From: Synchiropus splendidus
Taxonomy: Eukaryota > Chordata > Actinopteri > Syngnathiformes > Callionymidae
Assembly: GCF_027744825.2 (NCBI RefSeq)
Contig: NC_071334.1
Location: 6,642,437-6,706,436 of the forward strand
Direction of reading: 5' to 3'
DNA: 64,000 nucleotides
This document shows, piece after piece, positions 54,958-64,000 of the stretch (its first letter is position 1; every line of letters starts with the position of its first letter). The notes below the pieces were generated by a model. The model made no database searches, was not told where the DNA came from, and was given only the letters and a program-made list of their open reading frames with translations. The position numbers were made by a program, and so were the translations under genes.

Positions 54958-56690
54958 TCAACTACCGTAATTTTCATCAGTTTCCAACTTTCATCAGTGA
55001 CAACTCCTCCCTCTGACATCATCACCCACCCCACTTCATCATCCTGCCTCCAATTGCTAAGAGGTTCAAGGTCCGACCTGGCTGAACGTAAACCCACTAT
55101 GGTTTCCAATCTTTGAAGCTCAGATCATCTTGTAGCTACCGAGCTGCCGGCCAGTCTCTCTGCCACAGCTTTCCTAACTGGAGTTCTCTCTCCCAGAATC
55201 TCAGCCTGCCTCCACCTCACTACAGCAGCCCGCACCAGCCACTGGAATTCAGGACCCACACCAGCCAATCATCTGGGAGCATCACCACCACTCCAGAAGT
55301 CCAGATCTTGTTGTCACTGCTATTAAACACCAGGCTCTGATCTGCAGATCTGCGTTTGAGTCCTCTGCTTCAAACTCATTTCTGAACAAAGAAAAATGGA
55401 GACATCTTTAAAACACATTTTTTATTGAACAGAAATCTGTTTCCATTTTTTTTAAGTTTAAAGGCAGATTCTGTCTGCGCTATTAAAGTTGATCAACCAC
55501 AGAACTTGTCACAAACCATGATTAGAAGTATTCTGACCATCCTCCTACTCACACCTTTCCTCTTCAAGTCTCCATGAACCTCATTGGTTCTCCAAAATTC
55601 CTGACCCAACACTGCCTATCCTCTCCATGTGTCCGCAAACCTCAAGACTGTTCGTCCAAATTCATGCATCACACAACAATCCTCAAGAGAACAGAGCGGA
55701 GTTACTTCAGCACCAGGGTTTGACCTGACAAGAAGATTTCGCACCATCACAACTGAGTCAGATGTTTTTTGTGGCTGACAAAAAAACAGATGCACATTCA
55801 TCCAAATATCTTCTTTTTCCTCCCGCGGCCGTCGCAGCTGCTTCCAGCCTTCATGCTCCAGTTAAAACTTATTTCAAGGTGGTTATTTTTGGTTTTCTGC
55901 TCCATCCTGTCGACATGAATCAGATTTGAATCATCTCATTTGCAGGCAATGAATGATCTTCATTAACCTGAGTTCAAAAACTGGTTTTAACATTTAATCC
56001 TTGAGTTATTTGCAAGATTAGAAAAAATGTCAAGACTGAAGAACTTCATAGGGAAAGAAATTCAGCAAGAGGTTTCTGTGTTTCTGTGAATATTTTTGAT
56101 TGTATAGGACATTTATTTATTCAAGAATCATGAAGAATAATTCACTTTTGACATCATTTTATTTTCATTAACAATAAAATATAAGCTGAATTACAAAGGG
56201 AGCACCGATTAAGAAGTAGGCTGATGGACGGGCGGCAAAATTTGATCAGTCAAGCAAAATTACTAACAACAAATTCTTCAAATCAAATATATTTGAAAAT
56301 CCAAATTGGTCAGTGTTTCAAATAATATTTGGAAATTATGGAAATTTATTTCCAGAAAGTATTTAATTTATTAAAAGTATTTAATTTCTGCCAAAAATAC
56401 ATTCAGCAATAGGACTAGTTTGGCCTGGATGAAATATTTCATAAATGAAAGTGAACTGAAAGTCAACGAAATAAAGAAAATGTTGAAACTTTTTTGTAAG
56501 ATTTAAAAATATTACTACATGAAAATTACATCAAATATAATATTCAGTATTATTGATATAAAATATGGAAAATATTCAACACAAATATCATATCAAATAC
56601 ATTTTCAATATTCTATATTGTCAGTAATTAAACTTGAATCGAAAAAATGGAAAATGTGTAACACAAAGAAATTATGTTTTAGGTTGGAAC
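54958..56690. other. Non-coding stretch, nothing recognised
   Basis: AT-rich from 55980. No gene evidence. Confidence 0.45.
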
Positions 56691-56694
56691 TGGT

Positions 56695-56850
56695 CAAGAG
56701 AGGCCAAAGAGGAGAGTTATGGAGGTGGTGAAGGAAGACATTTGAGGTTTGAGAGAAGAGGAAGCAGAGGACAGGGTGAGATGGAGGAAGATGATCTGTT
56801 GTCGTGACCCCTGAAGGGAGGAGCTGAAAGAGAAATAAGAATAAGACGAA
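56695..56850 (+). mobile_element. RTE-like LINE 3' end, plus strand
   Basis: AGAGGCCAAAGAGGAGAGTT, ATGGAGGTGGTGAAGGAAGA and GACCCCTGAAGGGAGGAGCT with an AAGACGAAGAAG tail match the complement of 9660-9840. Confidence 0.75.
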
Positions 56851-57763
56851 GAAGGCAATATTTTATAACATGCCATGACTACGAACAGTGACAGGTAGAT
56901 ATATGTTTTGATGCCTATAAACCACACACGTTGTCTTCATGCCTCACATGATACAACAACAGAAATCTAAATGCAAATGTTGAATCTGCAGGGATTTAGT
57001 TTGATGCAACTGAGTTCTGTTTGGATGTGAAAGCGGAGCGAGAGGCAGCGGCGTGGACACCTATGGAGCCACGAGACCAGGGGGATCTGCCCTACATGCA
57101 CTAATGTATGCACACCGTCAACAAGCGGCGGTGTGGAGCCTAAACTCAATAATGCATTTATCACCCTGGATTAACGACACACACACTCTCGTAAATACAC
57201 GACGCGGTGGACGGAGAAGTCGAAAACCCAACATCTGGATCATTCTTGGTCAGCAACTTCCCTCCATCGCACACACATACACAAGGACGCACGTCGTCAC
57301 GTGTGCGGCTTCACACATGAACACATACGAATTAGCAGCGATAGCGCACACATTACAAACACACACCAGGGTCCACTCACGTGCGCCGAAGTGGTCACAC
57401 ATGGATGACCACGGCGAGCCCGGAGGACTCAGACGTTAAAGAAGAGTCAATCATGACTCTTGGTTTGGAAGCCAGAAAGAGAGGGCGCCAAATGTTGCTT
57501 TCATTCGTTTGAAATAATCCGCCGACTGCAGATGAGAGACTGCAGCACCAAGCTGCCAAACACATTGTTATTACGCCGCTAATTGTCAACTATTATCTGA
57601 TGTGGCTGTTAAATCTCCATGAAATGTTTTGACAGATATCTTTCCCCACTCTTGGCGCTCGTTCATCGTTTAAATGATGAAGAAAAACAAGCGGTTGTAT
57701 TTGGTTTGGTATTTTGAAAGAGGAAAGATGAACATTTGGGGTGGAAAAGTAAACCGGATCCTC

Positions 57764-58122
57764 ACTCCCTTGGCGTCATATATTGACGTTGGGAAATGGA
57801 CTTTTGTGTCCAATACTGACGCCGAAGGCAGCTTTCAGCGTCACATATTGATGCATTAGGTTTTCAGCACATGCTTCCACGGCAGCACAACAAGCAAAAA
57901 ACACAGCGGTTGGGATCAGGTCAACCCTGGGATGGTGCTCCATTCACTCTACTAAGGGGGAGAGCCACGTAAGGCTGTAGACATCCAATATGCCTCAGTG
58001 AAGAAAGCTTATTCTTCTTTCAGTCCTTTGAAACACCTATGTGTCAACACGTCATCAGTATAGGACGCAAGAGACCACTTTCCCCAATGTCAATATATGA
58101 CACCATGGGAGTGAGGATGGGT
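57764..58122. mobile_element. Short inverted-repeat element (~359 bp)
   Basis: The left end CCTCACTCCCTTGGCGTCAT and the complement of the right end CCTCACTCCCATGGTGTCAT match at 18 of 20 bases. The match continues through ATATTGACGTTGGG / ATATTGACATTGGG. No ORF. This is a MITE-type structure. Confidence 0.8.
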
Positions 58123-58184
58123 TGGATGAAGTACTGATCTGATATTTGTAAGCTAAGAATCACTGGTTAAACTCCCTCATGAAA

Positions 58185-59190
58185 CTTATCATACACGATA
58201 AACTGCCAAATACAATCTCCACGATGACAATGCATCTCACGATAAATTCGATAAACACGCGGCTCACTCGCTGCATTGGACCTGCACACGCGAACATGAC
58301 AGCGCGCCGCGCTCTCCAGCTCCGCGGCGTTTGACAGCCGACACCGTCGTGTGGCAGTTATGGAGAGTGTGGTGGACTTTGGTTCACGATCTTATTTTTT
58401 AACTCATTTTGAATCCAGGGAACCTTTGATCATGACACTGGTCGACTCTGAGTCTCTGGATCCCTGTTTATTTGATGAGATGGAGTGGTCCTCATTGGTT
58501 CTCTGACGCACTCGTCTGCCTTGGTTCACATCAACACATGCAGGTCTCCCGCTGCCAAGGTGAAAATAGTTCCACGTCCCCATTAGGGTTCACTGATCGC
58601 GGACACACTCTCACAGGCAGCGCTAATGCTACGAGCCGCCATCAGTTAGGGACCATCAACAAATTATAAAGCGCTCAAAGTATTAGTGACATATTCAATA
58701 AGGCCAATGAAAAAAACATTTTAGCAGAGAGAATTGTGAAAAGGTTTTTCATCACACAAGACACAGGACTGACAGTTTGTATCATGATTTGGAGAATAGA
58801 ATCTGACTCCATGATCATTTCTTCACCTGATTTCTAATGTTTCTTCAGTAGCATCTAGGAAATGTGTCCAGACTGCTCCATAGTTCAAGTCAACTGTTCA
58901 GAGACATGAGATACAGCAGACAGACGGCTCCATTTAACCCCTAAATAAAGCTGGCAGAGCAGCCTGTCAGACACCAGCAGCTTCTACCAGAGACGTGAAA
59001 CATTGAATTTCTCATCTCTGCACTTTGTTCACTGTTACATTGAAACATCAACAGTTTCAAGAGAGAGTGTAGTGTCCAACACATGGAATAGAATGAAAAT
59101 GGATTTATCGTGATAATTCTTGCCAAAATTACAACATTTATCGCGGTAACTTTTTTTGTCCATATCACCCATCCCCAGTCTCCACCAGAG
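58185..59190. mobile_element. hAT-like remnant with 'gatggg-gatatggac' end
   Basis: The right end, in complement GGGGATGGGTGATATGGACA with TTACCGCGATAAATGTTG, is a familiar fish hAT terminus. The left portion has CACGATAAACTGCC and CGATAAATTCGATAAACACG. A CpG-rich patch (58255-58340) lies inside. The exact left boundary is unclear. Confidence 0.6.
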
Positions 59191-60920
59191 GTCTTCATTG
59201 AGCACAGGAGGTGAAAATGGCTCCCTATTTTCTGCTCTGAGGACAAATGCTATCTTCACACATGCCAGTGAATCGGATAGAAATGTCTCAGTCTTACAGC
59301 AATAGCCAGGTTGGACAGTGATAATTGAGGACGGCAGGTGGGTAGAAACGCAGTCACACGTAAGAGCTCAGTGTAGAATCAGGGCAAGTGATCATCCCCA
59401 TCACCTCATGTGAGGGTCAGGGGAGCTAATAGAGACTTCATGTCAATTAGCTTTGCCGTGAAGAACTTGCGAGTCATCACCGCGTCTCTCACGTCCATCA
59501 GTAATGGCTGCTCTTTAAATGGAATCATCACATGTCACACAGGAAGAGAAATTTAATTTGTCAGGTGGTCATTAAAGCAGAGACTGACAGCCGCATTCAA
59601 GTAAAATGACTATCAGAACATGTAAAGTTGTGATTTCAAAGGCAGTTACCTGAAAAGACCCCAGAACAGGGGTCGGTTTTGGTGAGTAAGAGCTGTTCTG
59701 ACCCGCTGCATTTCACCCAACCCACCACTTGATCAATGACATTTGATCACAGCGAGTTAATGATCCATGTTTCTGTGGCTTCAGAGGGGAAGTTCATGAA
59801 TGAAGAGAAAGTGGCAGTAAGACCGATTCTTCCTTGTGAGATTCTAAAGCAGTAACTTGGGTCCAGTGTCGCCAGACACAAGCCGTCACTCTTCACCTCT
59901 TCCTGCCTGATAGCGAAGACACCTGAGCCGAAACAGACGGCAGATGCCCACGATACTTCTAACTCTCTTGGAGTCAGGTCTGTTAAGACATCAGCGTTTC
60001 TTTGATTCCCCTCCTTTGCTCCAGCGGCGTTGGTGATTGGGCTATTTTTAGCGGCTGACTCGTATTAATAGACTTAAAAGGCTCAAATTACCTCCATGTT
60101 TAATGTGGCGAGGCTGAAATGGATGGGCGGACTTTAAAAGCAGCTAGCCGGGGCCCAGGGGTCTCTCTCTGTCTCCCTCCTCACTCACTAAAAGAATCAC
60201 AATCACACATCCATCGCACTGCTCGCTCTAATAAAAAGCCCAGACCGGAGGCTGACCAGGCTTTTGTCCCGTGCAGAGGAGCTTGCATCGCCCCTGGCAA
60301 CACAAGGACCAACCAGCTCAGGAAGCAGGCCGACACGCCTCCCCCATCTCCTGGAACATCGTCCGACTGGCGATTTCCTCCACACAACTGAATCAACCGG
60401 TGACTTCATGGTGGGAGGTCAGAAGGAACAATGAGAGAGACCGAAGTTACATTTATGCCTCCTCTACTCTACTGTACTCTTCAAATTCTGCATTGAAACT
60501 GAACAAAAATATGAGTCAAATGTTATCATTTTTACCTGGGACCTTTTAAGATCCCATTTAAACACTAAGATGTTTGGGTGGAGATGGGTAAACAACCCAA
60601 CTGGTTCAGGATCTGACACCCAATGAAGTGCCATACCACACGACAGCAATCCATTAGTGGGAACCAAATGGTTCGAGGGCTGACCTGAGCCAAATCAACA
60701 GACTGAGACGCTCTGTGTCACATGTGCGTCCTTTGGAGTTAGATCCACACTGAAGCACAAGCTTTCACATTCATGACAACAGACCAATGGTAGGCTTCCC
60801 TTAATGGCCAAGGCACAACAAATATGAGATATAAAGACCACAATTGAAGTGCCAGCTAGTGAAGGGTTGTCTATTAGGTAACAAGTAAACGGAAGCACTT
60901 TCACTTACGCATAAAATAGG
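59191..60920. other. Non-coding stretch, nothing recognised
   Basis: No exon, RNA gene or clear repeat. Confidence 0.45.
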
Positions 60921-61500
60921 GATGTCATGAGGTATTATGCTACCGGTAACCGATACCAATTACACGGATCGGTTATCATGAAAAAAAAAGTATTTTTGAA
61001 GAGCTCTGGCAGGGCTACGTCGGTGAAATGTTTACGACAGCACACTCGGGGAAGTCGCCGTCATCCACCACTGAGATGGGATGGCCAACTAGTGGGGTAA
61101 AATCAATTATTTTTCCGGTTATTTATATAGCTTTCCGACTGCCGTGCTCATAGAGGTGAGTGTTGCCCATTAGTCCTCCCTTTACAAACGAAATTGTACC
61201 CATCTGTAACCGTCACTGATCATATAATTCCATGCGTTCTTTCCGTTGGTGTAGCTGTTCACCAATATATCCACCAGGGGGAGCAGCCCAGAGTCAATAG
61301 TTTATGACAACAGCAAACTGCAAAACCAACATGGTGACTGTGGAAGATCAAATGGAGGTGGCATCGTAGGCGGCGGTGGGCAGTCAGGCCGATAAATGTA
61401 TCGCGACTGGAGGACGGAGAATTGTCAATTACCATTTCCCATTATCATGTCTTCTTTGTGTCTCATTAGAGCTACTTCTTCAGACAGGCTGTCACAGGAG
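60921..61500. mobile_element. Possible hAT-like remnant sharing a block with 63120-63215
   Basis: It begins ATAGGGATGTCATGAGGTAT with ACCGATACCAATTACACGGA, like the 3013 element's interior (CCGATACCGATCACATGGA). GTGTCTCATTAGAGCTAC and ATGTCTTCT recur at 63164-63195. Confidence 0.5.
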
Positions 61501-64000
61501 ATCACTGATGGACAATGAAACGCAGTGATCTGCTTTCTCACGGCCCCCAAAGATTGCTGGTCGATTGCTTCCAGCACCACTAAATACAATAAAATAAGTA
61601 CTCGTCTTAGTTCAAATCCAAGAACTAATCACTTTAGTTATTTCGCCGCTGACTGAAAGAACCTGATTTGGATGGACATGTCCCATCAAAACCAGCCTAA
61701 ATCGATCAGCATCTCTTTACTGCACCAAGAAAGACGCATAAACATTACAGCTAGCAGTTATTTGTAGCTGCAAGAGCATTCTATGACTTACATTTCATGG
61801 ATCTGGATGTTTAGCTGAGCTTTATTAAGAGCCGATGTTGGGCCTTGGTAAACATTCTCAGGCTACAAGGATCAATGTGGATTCATCCAACGTCTACCTA
61901 TATTATGTACCACTCCACACCCATTTATCCAAGAACGTATTTCCTCCAGAATGTCTCAGAATGCCAAACCAAGGCGGCCATGTCCAACACGTAGCGCAGT
62001 TCAGAAATGAAAGATAGTGTGGGAGGTCATCTGATTTGGACATGTGGAAAAAAATACAGTGTCGGACATAGGATGATGCAGATGAAGAAGAACCAAAAAG
62101 GTTCATGGATGTGGTGAAAGGACATTACGAGGACAGGTGTGAAAGGTTGAAGAGGTCACATATGAGTCACATTGGAGTCACATTGGAGTCAATTCAAACA
62201 GCATTCTGTCTTAATTTACAAAGTACTTTTTCTTGTCTTGTCCCAGGGCAGTTCTTATAGTAAACATAGTCAACAGGCTGAAGGACTCATGGCTGCTCCT
62301 TGACACAATACATTTGCTCTGTAGCTGCTCATATATGTTCGGTTGATTTCAGGCCAGTGTTTCTGATAAAAGGCTTGTTTCCGCTCCTTTCCTAACACTC
62401 CCAAAGCTGTCTTCATCCTGACCTGTCATCATCGACTAGTCGTCAGCGTCTCCTGTTCTTGCAGCTGTCACAACGAATAAAAGCTCTCAAAGAGTTTTTG
62501 TTGTGACAGAGAAACACCAGTATGGCTGACGTGTTCTGTCCCGTCAGTGTTATAAATAAAAATATGCTGCCTGGCGACGGCCAGCTGTGATAGAAGGCTT
62601 GAGGGGTTTCATGACTCTCAAATGGTCACTGGGTACTTTAGGTTGAAAAGCAGGCAGCATCAATGACAATTTATTATCCTGAGTATCATCACATCTTGAA
62701 GTGTCTTTGAAAAGAGCTAAAATAGTGACTGTATTTTTAAGCGCATCAGCATCAAAACGTTCCTTGAAGTCATCAATTGAAATCTTTCATATTTGAAGAA
62801 CTATCAGGACAGTTTTTTGCAAGTTCTAACAGTTATGATCCATCCATGCCATTCAAGCTTCCGGTTCGACTTAAGAGTGAAGCTGTTTTTGTCTTTTATT
62901 TTTTGTCAAACAATTGTGGTGTCCCCAGACAAATGGCCACAGTGGAACAAGTGTTGGCTCTGATACCACACATTATGGATGGATTACTGTGCAACTAAGT
63001 ACACTCAAACCAAAAGACCCCAAAAGGACAAAAGGATTTCCGATTCAAATCGATCAAATTTACACCTTACACCTCGAGTTGTTTTCTTCAGCGTTGTAGG
63101 AGTCAGTTCTCGTGAGGCCGTTACCTATATTGCCACTGGAGAACGGAGAATTTCCACCATTGTTATGTCTTCTCTGTGTCTCATTAGAGCTACGTATCAG
63201 GTAGTGACAGCAACACTGCCCCCCATGGTTTCCAGTGGTACTGCTCCATTTGGCCCGTGTCCGCAAGCTTGTGGAAACGTGCAGAAATACGGACAAAATG
63301 AAGGCAGTGCATGGACAGAAGGATACGCCCAGATCCGGATCCATATCTTACTATTTAAAGCGGTTGCAAATTAATTCGTTTGTAGCAGCTTGTCAGGTAC
63401 ACTGCTGCATTCAAGTGGTGTAGGAAATCTCCATCAACCACGGAACAATGTAGACTGAACAACACCTTTTGTCATCAATGATCACCAAACTTCTCAACCA
63501 AAACATCATCCACTACTTAGAATAGGACCGTGTGTAAGGGATACCACCAGAAGGCACAAGTTAAGAGAAACTATCTGTTTGTTCACTCTGATTTCTGGTG
63601 TATCTGAAGGGAATTGAATCGGGTATATTTGTCAGGTGACAGATCAACCAATGACAGTCACTATGCAAAACCACTTGAGGTAAGCATTGGCTTCACAAAC
63701 CAGCTGCAGGATTCCACAACAAAAACCTACTCCTCTTTCTTCTTGTGGATCTTTTAATGTTGTGTTTGAAGGAGCAACACCATGAAACGCAGGGAAGAAC
63801 TATATTGCCCTTGAGAAAACAGTGATCATGATGCAACCATGGCAACATCGCTTCCTGCACTGGAGAGAGACGATCAGATGTGAGACCTCACTGCCGATGA
63901 AAGAAAAAAAATCACATTAAACCAGTTAAACGATGAAAAAAAAGAGAAGAATTGATCCTTGGAGAGTCGTTGCAGCAGCTTGAGTAGCAGCTTGAGTAAA
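61501..64000. other. Non-coding right end, repeat pieces only
   Basis: 62020-62190 has LINE-like text (GGTTCATGGATGTGGTGAAA). 63120-63215 is the second copy of the 61400-61490 block. An X-box-like GCAACCATGGCAAC (13 of 14) is at 63833-63846. No gene was recognised. Confidence 0.45.

Noticed and set aside
57053..57439. 128-codon plus-strand ORF
   Set aside because: His/Thr-rich translation of CA-repeat-like sequence, no domain recognised.
58255..58340. CpG-rich patch as a promoter
   Set aside because: It lies inside a hAT-like remnant, which explains the CpG content.

Overview
The window is vertebrate nuclear DNA, most likely from a teleost fish. The evidence is GT-AG introns, a single neuronal gene spread over about 34 kb, abundant CA, AT and TTTTA microsatellites, and many fish-type transposon remnants (hAT-like DNA elements with 8-bp target duplications, L2-like and RTE-like LINE tails, short inverted-repeat elements). 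No bacterial, plasmid or viral organisation was seen.

The one gene I can identify is lrrc7 (densin-180), a LAP-family postsynaptic scaffold, on the minus strand. I traced 31 coding exons from the start codon at 40582 to the stop codon at 6121. Every junction keeps the reading frame, giving a coding sequence of 4920 nt (1639 residues plus stop). Order in the protein: a Cys-rich N-terminus, about 16 leucine-rich repeats (residues ~40-400), a long low-complexity linker carrying the CaMKII-inhibitory-like segment (~791-810) and the conserved [16 protein letters not shown] block (~1280-1295), and a C-terminal PDZ domain (~1548-1637). The first coding exon has a good splice acceptor 14 nt before the ATG, so transcription starts further upstream. 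No 5' exon was recognised in the 23 kb to the right. The 3' UTR probably runs to a poly(A) signal at 1292-1297, about 4.8 kb past the stop, and it contains a complete 614-bp hAT-type element.

Layout. 1-1270: flank with repeat pieces and two unresolved exon-like ORFs on opposite strands. 1271-6120: lrrc7 3' UTR. 6121-40596: lrrc7 exons and introns, the larger introns holding transposon remnants. 40597-64000: non-coding (5' intron or upstream flank) with transposon remnants, microsatellites and some motif candidates.

Points most worth a second look: two perfect 14-bp RFX X-box palindromes (27330 and 48408); a His/Gln tract and an apparently extra 41-residue exon in densin; two hAT insertions with readable target duplications; a short inverted-repeat family (copies at about 211, 6703, 7300, 24194 and 42815) with ends containing ATGAAAC; and the unexplained exon-like ORFs at the left edge. 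I found no convincing new biochemical system. The window is a well-preserved neuronal scaffold gene in ordinary fish repeat background.
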